Source: Pseudomonas chlororaphis subsp. chlororaphis
Lineage (GTDB): Bacteria > Pseudomonadota > Gammaproteobacteria > Pseudomonadales > Pseudomonadaceae
DNA length: 64,000 bases
Direction of reading: 5' to 3'
Assembly: GCF_003945765.1 (NCBI RefSeq)
Contig: NZ_CP027712.1
Location: 3,038,001-3,102,000, forward strand
A program made the translations under genes and the position numbers. Shown piece after piece: positions 44,477 through 52,137 of this stretch; positions within the stretch are counted from its first letter, which is position 1; every line of letters begins with the position of its first letter. The notes beneath the pieces are model-generated. The model was not told the DNA's origin. It was given only the letters and a program-made list of their open reading frames with translations, and ran no database searches.

Positions 44477-44665
44477 TCAGCATTTTCCCAAATTGAGCTT
44501 CTTCGCGGTGAAGGACACGTCCACCTGGCCGGTCTGGCTGTCGGTAATGTCATAGACCACCGATTTGGCATCCTCTTTTCGCTCAATACCTGTCAGCCAT
44601 TTCGGCAGGTTATAACCGACAACGCCGCGAACCCTGGCAAGCTCGGCACTGAACTTTAAGGTCAA
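44477..44665 (-). pseudogene. Possible 3' remnant of an enzyme gene
   Basis: An open frame of about 62 codons without ATG or ribosome site reads VVGYNLPKWLTGIERKEDAK and then DSQTGQVDVSFTAKKLNLGKC before TGA. It looks like the C-terminal end of a larger protein, with a vague likeness to acetoacetate-decarboxylase-type folds (a guess). An in-frame stop lies just upstream. It begins exactly at a TTGACCTTAAAG sequence, the left half of the local MerR promoter element, so a former target gene may have been mostly deleted. Confidence 0.35.
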
Positions 44666-44717
44666 GTGCCGTGAGCTGGCTTTTTTCGTTGGTTTTCAGC
44701 GTGCCGTTTGCAATGGC

Positions 44718-45521
44718 TCAGCGAGTTTTATTGCCCGCCGAGAGCAAGGCCATCACGGCTTCAGCCACGGCCCTGGGCGACTGAGGGTTCTGCCCCGTCA
44801 CCAGGCGTCCATCGGTGATGGCAAATGAGGTGAATGGCAACCAGGCCTTGCGGTAACGCGCACCCTGGCCGACCAGCCTGTCCTCGAGGAAGAAGGGAAC
44901 CTGGTTCTTCATGCCCGAAAGCAGCTCTTCGCGATTTGAGAAACCGGTGATGTTCCTGTTCTTGATCAGTGCCTGGCCTTGCTCATCCTTGAGGTCCACC
45001 AGTCCCGCCACGCCATGGCAGACGGCTGAGACGATGCCGCCCTGGTTGTAGATCTTTTCGGCGACACGACGCAGGTCCGGGTTTTCGGGAAAGTCCCACA
45101 TGACGCCGTGGCCCCCCGTGAAATAGATGACGCTGAACCGGGAGGGATCGATGTCGGCGATCGGTATCGTGTTGTTCAGGCGAGCGCGAAACGCCGGTGA
45201 CTGCAAATGCTCACGGGCGGCCTTGTCCATATAGAGCCAACCGAGGCTGCGCTCGTCCAGTGGAACCGCTCCGCCCTTGGGGCTGGCAAAAACCGTCGTA
45301 TAACCGGCGGCCTCGACGACATCGGTGAAATGCGTCAGCTCGGTCAACCACAGCCCCGTGGTGTCGGTGCGTGAGGGATAGCTGGCGTGGTTGGTCATGA
45401 TCACCAGTATCTGGCGATCCTTCGGCATTGCAGTGGAAGGGTTGGTTTCAGCATTTGCAAAAGTCATGAATACACCGCCTATCAATACCAACGCACAAGA
45501 AACAAGGGTCTTCAACATCAT
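44718..45521 (-). CDS. Exported DJ-1/PfpI family protein
   Basis: About 267 residues. A signal peptide (TLVSCALVLIGGVFMTFANA) is unusual for this mostly cytoplasmic family. The class I glutamine-amidotransferase-like domain shows YFTGGHGVMWDF and the nucleophile elbow GGIVSAVCHGVAGL with C168. The overall layout is like Hsp31/glyoxalase III-type proteins, so methylglyoxal or other carbonyl handling is a reasonable inference. ATG 45521 has GGAG six bases upstream; the adjacent ATG 45518 is equivalent. Its promoter is MerR-type site B. Confidence 0.88.
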   Translation of the reverse strand: MMLKTLVSCALVLIGGVFMTFANAETNPSTAMPKDRQILVIMTNHASYPSRTDTTGLWLTELTHFTDVVEAAGYTTVFASPKGGAVPLDERSLGWLYMDKAAREHLQSPAFRARLNNTIPIADIDPSRFSVIYFTGGHGVMWDFPENPDLRRVAEKIYNQGGIVSAVCHGVAGLVDLKDEQGQALIKNRNITGFSNREELLSGMKNQVPFFLEDRLVGQGARYRKAWLPFTSFAITDGRLVTGQNPQSPRAVAEAVMALLSAGNKTR

Positions 45522-45551
45522 CCGGGCTCCGACAGTCATGCAGTGCCAATC

Positions 45552-45582
45552 ATGCTCACCTTAAACCATGCTTTAAGGTCAA
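45552..45582 (-). promoter_or_regulatory. MerR-type promoter of the DJ-1/PfpI gene (site B)
   Basis: On the minus strand: TTGACC, 19-base spacer TTAAAGCATGGTTTAAGGT, then GAGCAT. The spacer carries the inverted pair TTAAAGC / GTTTAAG. It ends about 30 bases before the start codon. Confidence 0.7.
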
Positions 45583-45628
45583 CCCCCACATTTCCAAAAA
45601 GCTTCCGTTTGCGCTGGCGCGCTTCTGC

Positions 45629-45659
45629 TTGACTCTAAACCTGACTTCAACGTTAGCGT
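45629..45659 (+). promoter_or_regulatory. MerR-type promoter of the reductase gene (site C)
   Basis: TTGACT, 19-base spacer CTAAACCTGACTTCAACGT, then TAGCGT, ending 57 bases before the start codon. The spacer contains the ACTTCAA half-site shared with sites A and D. Confidence 0.7.
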
Positions 45660-45716
45660 CTGGCGCCGATTGGACAAGGCAATAACGCACTTAACCATCC
45701 AGTCAGGAGCCACAGC

Positions 45717-46796
45717 ATGAGCCAGCAAGACCACCCCGTGACGCAGATGAAATGGATGATCTATGGCGCCTACGGGTATACCGGCGAGCTGATCGCCCGC
45801 GAAGCCGTCAAGCGTGGGTTCAGGCCGGTGCTGGCGGGGCGCAGCCGCGACAGGATCGAACCCTTGGCCCGGGAGCTGGGGCTTGAGGCACGTATGTTCG
45901 GGCTGGATGACGAGGTGCGACTGCTGGCCCAGGTCAAGGGCCATGGCTTGGTTCTGCATTGCGCGGGGCCGTTTTCGGCGACCGCCGCACCAATGATGGA
46001 CGCTTGCCTGCGGGCCCATTCGCACTACCTGGATATCACCGGCGAGATCGCCGTGTTCGAGCATGCCCAGTCCCTGCATGAGCGTGCGCAAGCGGTGGGC
46101 GTGGTGATTTGCCCCGGCGTCGGCTTCGACGTGATCCCCACCGACTGCGTCGCCGCCGCACTCAAGGCCGCGCTGCCGGATGCAACGCACCTGGCCTTGG
46201 GGTTCGATTCGCGCTCCAGCTTGTCGCCGGGCACCGCCAAGACTTCAATCGAAGGCCTGGCCCAGGGCGGCAAGGTACGTCGCGAGGGGAAAATCGTGTC
46301 TGTACCCTTGGCCTATCGGGTGCGTCGTATCGACTTTGACGCTGGAGAGAAGCTTGCCATGACCATTCCCTGGGGGGACGTTTCCACGGCCTATCACACC
46401 ACCGGCATTGCCAATATCGAGGTGTTCGTGCCGGGCTCCGCCGGCATGATTCGCAGCGCCAGGTTCGCCAACTTCATTCGCCCGCTGCTGGGCTTGTCGT
46501 TCGTGCAGAAGCGGCTCAAGGCACACATCGGCAAGACCGTGATCGGCCCGGATGACGAAAAGCGCGCCGATCAGGGCACCTATGTCTGGGGCGAAGCCCG
46601 TAACGCTCGCGGCGATTGCAAGGTGGCGCGCGTGCACACCACCAATGTCTACAGTCTGACGGTCTACGGTGCGCTGACCGTGGTCGACTACCTGTTACAG
46701 GCGCGCCCGGCTGGCGGTGCCTACACACCTGCGAGGTTGCTGGGCGCCGATCTGGTGACGCGCTTGCCAGGATCGGGCGCCTTGAACATCGAATAG
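45717..46796 (+). CDS. Saccharopine dehydrogenase-like NAD(P)-binding reductase
   Basis: 359 residues. N-terminal Rossmann domain with GAYGYTGELIA (17-27), then GRSRDRIEPLARELG and HCAGPFSATAAPMMDACLRAHSHYLDITGE, the hallmark of the saccharopine dehydrogenase/trans-acting enoyl reductase family. Two weak hydrophobic stretches in the C-terminal half may contact membrane. True lysine-biosynthetic saccharopine dehydrogenase is unlikely. It has its own MerR-type promoter (site C) and AGGAG before ATG 45717. An oxidoreductase acting on an unsaturated or carbonyl compound fits the cluster but is inference. Confidence 0.85.
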   Translation: MSQQDHPVTQMKWMIYGAYGYTGELIAREAVKRGFRPVLAGRSRDRIEPLARELGLEARMFGLDDEVRLLAQVKGHGLVLHCAGPFSATAAPMMDACLRAHSHYLDITGEIAVFEHAQSLHERAQAVGVVICPGVGFDVIPTDCVAAALKAALPDATHLALGFDSRSSLSPGTAKTSIEGLAQGGKVRREGKIVSVPLAYRVRRIDFDAGEKLAMTIPWGDVSTAYHTTGIANIEVFVPGSAGMIRSARFANFIRPLLGLSFVQKRLKAHIGKTVIGPDDEKRADQGTYVWGEARNARGDCKVARVHTTNVYSLTVYGALTVVDYLLQARPAGGAYTPARLLGADLVTRLPGSGALNIE

Positions 46797-46838
46797 GCGG
46801 TGTCCGATGAAACTGTCGGATGCAGTTGAAAAAAGGTA

Positions 46839-46869
46839 TTGACCTTCAAGCTCACTTCAAACTTAGGCT
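46839..46869 (+). promoter_or_regulatory. MerR-type promoter of the Old Yellow Enzyme gene (site D)
   Basis: TTGACC, 19-base spacer TTCAAGCTCACTTCAAACT, then TAGGCT, ending 27 bases before the start codon. It is closest to the minus-strand reading of site A. Confidence 0.75.
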
Positions 46870-46896
46870 GGCCCCACGTCAAATGAGGGACTGCCC

Positions 46897-48129
46897 ATGA
46901 ATGTGTTCGACACCCTGATACTCCCCAATGGTTCGACCATCAAGAACCGCGTCGCCAAAGCCGCCATGGAAGAGAACATGGCGGACGCCGACCAGGCGCC
47001 CTCCGAAGAACTGATGCGCCTGTATCAGGCGTGGGCCGATGGTGGCGCCGGGCTGATAATCACAGGCAACGTGATGGTCGATGGCCGCGCCATGACCGGG
47101 CCGGGCGGCGTGGTGCTGCAGGATGACCAGCAACTGGACAAGTTCAGCCGCTGGGCACGGATCGGTCGATCCGGCGGTGCGCAGTTCTGGCTGCAGATCA
47201 ATCATCCCGGCCGCCAGATGCGGGCAAGCCTTGGGCAGAAGACCTGGGCACCGTCAGCCATACCGCTGAACCTGGGCAAAATGTCCAAGCACTTCGCCAC
47301 GCCCCACGCGATGACCCCCAGCGTGATCGAAGAGGTTATCCAGCGCTTCGCACGGGCTGCGCGCCTCGGTGAAGAGGCCGGTTTCACCGGTGTGCAAATC
47401 CACGCGGCCCACGGCTATCTGTTGAGCCAGTTCCTGTCGCCGCTGACCAATCAGAGAACGGACGAGTGGGGCGGCTCCCTGGAAAACCGGGCACGCCTGC
47501 TGCTTGAGATTGTCACGGCGGTACGGGCCGTGGTTTCCCCAGGCTTTGCGGTGGCGGTCAAACTCAACTCGGCCGATTTCCAACGTGGCGGATTCACCGC
47601 CGATGACGCGAAAAAGGTGGTTGAGCTGCTTAACGACCTGGGTGTGGATCTGGTCGAGTTATCCGGTGGCAGCTACGAAGTGCCGGCCATGCAAGGCGAG
47701 GCGCGCGATGGTCGCACTCTGGCGCGTGAGGCCTATTTCGTCGAGTTTGCCCGTGACATCCAGACCGTCGCCAGGATGCCGGTGATGGTCACCGGTGGCG
47801 TACGCCGGCGTCCCATTGCCGAAATGGTCGTCAAGAGTGGCGTGGACATGGTCGGTATCGGAACGGCCTTGGCCATCGATCCCTACCTGCCGCGTGATTG
47901 GCTTCTGGGTAAAGACAATGCTCCGCAATTGCCACCGATCACCTGGAAAAACAAGGCCATCGCGTCCTTGGCCAACATGGCGGTCGTCAAGTTCCAGCTG
48001 CGCAAACTCAGCCAGGACAAAAAGCCCTATCCAGGCGTGTCACCGTTACGCGCGCTGCTCTTGCAACAGTTCGCCAATGCCTGTCGCACTCGCCAATATC
48101 GGCGGTGGATAGAACAGCGTTCAGCGTGA
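46897..48129 (+). CDS. Old Yellow Enzyme family NADH:flavin oxidoreductase
   Basis: 410 residues. FMN-binding TIM barrel: LPNGSTIKNRVAKAAM at the N-terminus, WLQINHPGRQ near 105, and HAAHGYLLSQFLSPLTNQR near 165, which holds the substrate-binding His and the loop typical of NADH:flavin oxidoreductases. MVTGGVRRR and GVDMVGIGTALAIDP form the phosphate-binding end. It lacks the iron-sulfur domain of 2,4-dienoyl-CoA reductase. Such enzymes reduce activated C=C bonds of enals, enones or nitro compounds, which fits an electrophile-induced regulon. GAGGGA precedes the ATG. Confidence 0.92.
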   Translation: MNVFDTLILPNGSTIKNRVAKAAMEENMADADQAPSEELMRLYQAWADGGAGLIITGNVMVDGRAMTGPGGVVLQDDQQLDKFSRWARIGRSGGAQFWLQINHPGRQMRASLGQKTWAPSAIPLNLGKMSKHFATPHAMTPSVIEEVIQRFARAARLGEEAGFTGVQIHAAHGYLLSQFLSPLTNQRTDEWGGSLENRARLLLEIVTAVRAVVSPGFAVAVKLNSADFQRGGFTADDAKKVVELLNDLGVDLVELSGGSYEVPAMQGEARDGRTLAREAYFVEFARDIQTVARMPVMVTGGVRRRPIAEMVVKSGVDMVGIGTALAIDPYLPRDWLLGKDNAPQLPPITWKNKAIASLANMAVVKFQLRKLSQDKKPYPGVSPLRALLLQQFANACRTRQYRRWIEQRSA

Positions 48130-48185
48130 TTCGATGCCCATTTCAACCGCAAAGGCTCAAGGGTGAAATCCACTTTGGCGAGTGA

Positions 48186-48223
48186 CTGACAGCGTCTGCT
48201 TTTGGCCGAACGCAGGCTGTCAG
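48186..48223. terminator. Inverted repeat after the Old Yellow Enzyme gene
   Basis: Arms CTGACAGC and GCTGTCAG, extended by TGC/GCA, flank a TTTTGGCCGAAC loop between two convergent genes. Terminator-like, without a clear T-run. Confidence 0.5.
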
Positions 48224-48229
48224 TCCCGC

Positions 48230-48607
48230 TCAAACCCGCGCCAGTAGTAGCAAATACATCCTTTCAAGCAGATTCCTGCACTCCCGCCATGCGGCACCCA
48301 GCCCACGTTGTTCATATTGCTCGAACAGTTCAAAGCGCTCCAGGCGCAATCCGGTAGTGCGCAGGGCCAGGCAGTCGGCTAAGGCCAGTCGGGACAGGCT
48401 GGCATCTAACACAGGGTAGGGCTGGTTCGACTGGATCAGCCACCCCAACTCAGTTTGCTCGGCATTGCAAAACAACAACTGGCAATTCGCGTTCAGCTCT
48501 CGGTCAAGAATCGAGCTCAGCCGCTCTCGCAGGAGGTCGGCTGGCTGGAGTGCGCTGCCCTTCAAATGGGTGACAAGCAGAAAACGGGCGCTGGAGGTGA
48601 TGATCAA
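48230..48607 (-). CDS. Hypothetical protein of unknown function
   Basis: About 125 residues if started at TTG 48607; there is no upstream ATG and the ribosome site is poor. The composition (Leu/Arg/Glu-rich, with ERLSSILDRELNANCQLLFC and ERFELFEQYEQRGLGAAWRE) looks like a helical protein rather than a shadow. No family is recognised. It could be a real small gene or the remnant of a longer one whose 5' end is lost. Confidence 0.45.
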   Translation of the reverse strand: MIITSSARFLLVTHLKGSALQPADLLRERLSSILDRELNANCQLLFCNAEQTELGWLIQSNQPYPVLDASLSRLALADCLALRTTGLRLERFELFEQYEQRGLGAAWRECRNLLERMYLLLLARV

Positions 48608-48696
48608 AATTCGTGGCCTGCCTCGACGGGGGAGAGTGGGGATTAGCTCACTCTCGGCCCGTGCTGAGGAATGGGAGAATTCTGAAATGGGGTGCA

Positions 48697-48725
48697 GAAA
48701 CCGCAGCGCAAGGCTGTGCGGTTTC
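48697..48725 (-). terminator. Terminator of the moxR-bat operon
   Basis: Arms GAAACCGCA and TGCGGTTTC lie just past the batD stop codon; on the minus strand the stem ends in TTTCT. Confidence 0.75.
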
Positions 48726-48730
48726 CTCGG

Positions 48731-50380
48731 TTATTTCGGGTAGAGCGGTGGCAGGCTGCTGGTGTCGGCCAGCGGGGTCTGTACATGTTCGGCGATCGGG
48801 ATGGCGCGGATCGCGCGCCACAGTTCTTCGCCTTGCCAGTAGTGGCCGGTTTCGCTGTAGAGCGCGCCATTCAGGCCGTCCAGGGCGTCGGACAGGGGCA
48901 CGAAGCGGGCGGCCATGTCGGCCAGGGTTTCCGGTTGCTGGCGGGCCCAGGCGTCCAGGGCCTGGCGGGTGGCTTGCGGGTCGTTGGCCAGGCAGGCGCG
49001 CTTGAGGTCGTCGAGCAGGGTGCGCGGGTTGGGGCCGGCCTGCACAGCACGCAGGATTGCCGGTTGCCAGCGCGCGCGCCACCAGAGGCCGAAGCCGAGC
49101 AAGGTGGTGCAGGCGAGCAGCAGGGTGCTGAGTTTCCAGGCCCACAGCGTGGTGCTGTCACCACCGGCGCCAGATGGTGTCGCGCCAGCCGGGGTGTCCA
49201 CCACCAGGCTTGGGTTGTTCGCCACCTGCAGGGTGCGCGCCGGCAGGCTGCTGCGTTCCAGGTGGTCCTCATGGGTGTTCCACCAGACCACTTCCAGCGC
49301 CGGCAGGTCGATGCTGCCGCTGCGGTTCGGCACCAGGGCCTGGCTGTCCTCGCGGCTGCCGATCAGCCCGCGGTCGCTGACCTGATTGCTCAGCTGCGGC
49401 TGGTCCGGGTAGCTGCGCAGGCCGTTGGCCTCGGTCACTGGCAAGGGTGGCAACTGCGAGCTGGACAGGCCTTCGGCCTTGAGGGTCAGGCTGCGAGTCA
49501 GCGAGTCGCCGACCTGGCTGTGGTCCGGCTCGGGGTTCCAGCTTTCGCCCAGGCTCAGGCTGCGGGCCGGCAGCCAGGGCGCGTCGGCCGGGTATTCGGC
49601 CGGCTTGGCCTTGACCGTCAGCGGCATCTGCGCGGAGCTCACGTGCATCAGCTTGCCCGGCTTCAGGCCCTGGGGCGCCGGGTCCTGGGTGCTGGCAGTG
49701 TCGGCCAGGGTGGCGCTGAAGGTCAGCTCCGGAATGTCCAGCACGCCGCTGTGCTGGGGGAAGATCGCGTAGCGGATCTCGATCACGCCGTGGCGCACGC
49801 CGTTGATGACTTTTTCATAGGTGCGCGACTCGCCGAGCTGTTCGACCCGCGCGTCATCGATCTGCAACGGCGTCAGGCTGCTGTCGTCGTACAGCGACAC
49901 CGAGTGATAGATGTGCAGGGTCAGCACCGCCTGGGCCTGCACGTAGACGCTGTCCTGGTCGAGGCTGGCGTCGATGAACACCGGCTCCAGCGGCGCACTG
50001 TCGCTGCGGCTTGCGCTTTGCAGCACCTGCAGGGTGATCGACTGGCTCTGTACGTCGCCCAGTTGCAGGGGCGGGATCACCACGGTGCCGGTGGTCCTGG
50101 GCAGCAGGGTGATGATCCAGCGGGTGATGGCGCGGTTGTCGCCGTTGAGGCTGGTCAACTGGTTGACCTGGCGCGTGCCCTGGACCTCGAACTGCGCTTG
50201 CAGCGGGGTCAGGTCGGGTTTGCCGAACAGTGTGACATTGTTGGATTCCAGGGTCAGCTCGACGGTTTCCCCGGAGTTCACGCGGCTGCGGTCGACACTG
50301 GCGACCAGCCCCTCGGCCCGGGCAGTAAAGGCGCCGAGTGTCAGCACAAGCGTGAGTAAGAGGGTGGTGAAGCGGGTCAT
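48731..50380 (-). CDS. batD: BatD-like protein (oxygen tolerance/stress operon)
   Basis: About 549 residues. A signal peptide (TLLLTLVLTLGAFTARA) precedes a large periplasmic part of immunoglobulin-like BatD repeats (SVDRSRVNSGETVELTLES, then further beta-rich segments). One membrane segment (WAWKLSTLLLACTTLLGFGLWW, near 430) and a cytoplasmic C-terminal helical domain follow. ATG 50380 overlaps the upstream gene stop. Bat proteins act with MoxR in envelope or stress tolerance in several bacteria; the molecular role is not settled. Confidence 0.9.
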   Translation of the reverse strand: MTRFTTLLLTLVLTLGAFTARAEGLVASVDRSRVNSGETVELTLESNNVTLFGKPDLTPLQAQFEVQGTRQVNQLTSLNGDNRAITRWIITLLPRTTGTVVIPPLQLGDVQSQSITLQVLQSASRSDSAPLEPVFIDASLDQDSVYVQAQAVLTLHIYHSVSLYDDSSLTPLQIDDARVEQLGESRTYEKVINGVRHGVIEIRYAIFPQHSGVLDIPELTFSATLADTASTQDPAPQGLKPGKLMHVSSAQMPLTVKAKPAEYPADAPWLPARSLSLGESWNPEPDHSQVGDSLTRSLTLKAEGLSSSQLPPLPVTEANGLRSYPDQPQLSNQVSDRGLIGSREDSQALVPNRSGSIDLPALEVVWWNTHEDHLERSSLPARTLQVANNPSLVVDTPAGATPSGAGGDSTTLWAWKLSTLLLACTTLLGFGLWWRARWQPAILRAVQAGPNPRTLLDDLKRACLANDPQATRQALDAWARQQPETLADMAARFVPLSDALDGLNGALYSETGHYWQGEELWRAIRAIPIAEHVQTPLADTSSLPPLYPK

Positions 50381-52137
50381 CGAATTTTTCCCTGATCCTG
50401 ATGTTGTTGCTGTTCGTACCAGAACTTGCGGCGCAGCAGTTCGCCCGGATCGTCCGGAATCTGCCGCAGCCATTGTTCCAATGCCTGACGGTGTTCGCCG
50501 TCGAAATTGTCCTGGGCATCGCGCAGCGGCGGCGTGGTGGTCTGTTCGTCGCCCAGTTCGCTGCCGGGAACCGCATCGTTGCCCGGGGTGGCGACCTCGT
50601 CGTCCGTCGACTCGTCGGCGCTGGTGGGGTGGCTGTTCTCCGGCGGCTGCTGGCCCGGGGTGACCGGTGCCTGGGTCGCCGCGCCGGCTTGCGGCGGCTG
50701 GCGGGTTTCGTCGTTGTCCTGGCTTTCGCCCTTGGCCGGCTCTTCCGGCGGCTCGGGCTCGGTTTCCTGCAGCAGGCGCTCGACCAGGGCCTTGTTCTTT
50801 TGCGCGGCGGCAAGCTCCGGTTGCAGTTCCAGGGCCTGCTCGTAGGCATCCAGCGCGGCCTCCAGCTCGCCGCTCTTGGCCAGGGCATTGCCACGATTGT
50901 AGTGGGCGCGGGCGTCGTTGCCTTCGGCAAAGCGCTGAGCGGCAGCGGCGTAGTTGCCGGCCTCGTACAGCGCCACCCCTTGCCACTGCGGGTCCTCGAA
51001 ATGCTGTGCCGCCTCGCCGGGTCGCTTCTGTTCCAGCAGGCGCTGGCCCTGCTGGTCGGGGCGCAGCCACAGGTCGTTGAACTCGAAGGCGTAGCTGGGC
51101 TGCGGCACGGCGAACAGCAGCAGCGGCAGGCAGAACAGCCAGCCGCGGCGTCCAGCGCAGGCGGCCAGCAGCAACAGCGGCAGGAGCAGCCAGTAACCCT
51201 GGTCGGCCCAGGTGTCCAGGCGCAGGGTCTGGCCGTCGCTGCGCAGGTTCTGCGGACCGCTGAGCAGGCCCAGGCCGCGCAGGTCGTTATCGTCCAGGCG
51301 CGCCGGGCGATAGCGGCCGCCGACCTCGCCGATGAAGCGCTTCAGGCTCGGACCGTCGAGGCGCGACATGAGGATCGCCCCCTGTTCGTCCTTGAGAAAG
51401 CTGCCGTCTTCCTGGGCCACCGGCGAGCCCTGGCGGCTGCCGATCCCGAGCATCAACAGCTGCGGCGCCTGGCCACCGAGGGCCTGGCGGATGCCTTGGC
51501 GTTCCTGCTCGCTCAGGGACGAGCCGATCAGCAGGATCCGGCCCTGGCCCAGTGCGCCCTGGTCCAGCAGCTTCAAGGCTTTTTGCAGGGCCAGGTCGGC
51601 GCGATGGCCGGGCTGGGGCATGATCGACGGCTTGAGGGCTTCCAGCAGGTTGCGGCTGGTGGCCAGGTCGTCCGACAGCGGCACCAGGGTGTGGGCGCTG
51701 CCGGCGTAGACCACGATTGCCGTCTGCGCATCGCTGCGTACCTGCAACAGGTCCAGCAGCTTGCGCCGGGCCTGTTCCAGGCGATTGGGCGGGACGTCGC
51801 CGGCGAGCATTTCCGGGGTCAGTTCCAGCAGCACCACCAGCGGGTCGGCCGGTTTCTGGCTGGTCTGTTCGACCCGCTGCCAGCCGGGGCCGAGCAGGGC
51901 CAGCACGGCGAGGATCCAGGCCAGGCCGAGGGCGATCCACGGCAGTTTGCTTTCGCGGCCGTTGCCGCCGCTGAGCAGGGCGGCGTGAAAGGCCGGCGGC
52001 AGGATCATCTGCCAACGGCCAGCGCGTTTCTGCCGGTGCCACAACTGCCACAACAGCCAGCCGAGCAGCGGCAACAGCAGCAGCCACCAGGGACGGAACC
52101 AGTGGGGCCAGAGTTCGGCCCAGAACGGCGCGCTCAT
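50377..52137 (-). CDS. batB: VWA plus TPR protein (BatB/BatC fusion)
   Basis: 586 residues. Two N-terminal membrane segments (WWLLLLPLLGWLLWQLW and IALGLAWILAVLALLGPGW) precede a von Willebrand A domain (about 85-300) and another pair of membrane segments near 320-350. TPR repeats (AHYNRGNALAKSGELEAALDAYEQALELQPELAAA, given in parts) lie around 400-440. The tail is acidic and Gln/Pro/Glu-rich. The VWA metal site is degraded (VLLELTPEM in place of DxSxS). TPR and VWA are separate proteins (BatC, BatB) in Bacteroides but fused here, as in other Pseudomonas. Confidence 0.9.
   Translation of the reverse strand: MSAPFWAELWPHWFRPWWLLLLPLLGWLLWQLWHRQKRAGRWQMILPPAFHAALLSGGNGRESKLPWIALGLAWILAVLALLGPGWQRVEQTSQKPADPLVVLLELTPEMLAGDVPPNRLEQARRKLLDLLQVRSDAQTAIVVYAGSAHTLVPLSDDLATSRNLLEALKPSIMPQPGHRADLALQKALKLLDQGALGQGRILLIGSSLSEQERQGIRQALGGQAPQLLMLGIGSRQGSPVAQEDGSFLKDEQGAILMSRLDGPSLKRFIGEVGGRYRPARLDDNDLRGLGLLSGPQNLRSDGQTLRLDTWADQGYWLLLPLLLLAACAGRRGWLFCLPLLLFAVPQPSYAFEFNDLWLRPDQQGQRLLEQKRPGEAAQHFEDPQWQGVALYEAGNYAAAAQRFAEGNDARAHYNRGNALAKSGELEAALDAYEQALELQPELAAAQKNKALVERLLQETEPEPPEEPAKGESQDNDETRQPPQAGAATQAPVTPGQQPPENSHPTSADESTDDEVATPGNDAVPGSELGDEQTTTPPLRDAQDNFDGEHRQALEQWLRQIPDDPGELLRRKFWYEQQQHQDQGKIR

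Noticed and set aside
44634..44664. A fifth MerR-type promoter at TTGACCTTAAAG on the minus strand
   Set aside because: Only the left half-site is present; the second half-site and a -10 are missing, so I treat it as part of the gene remnant.
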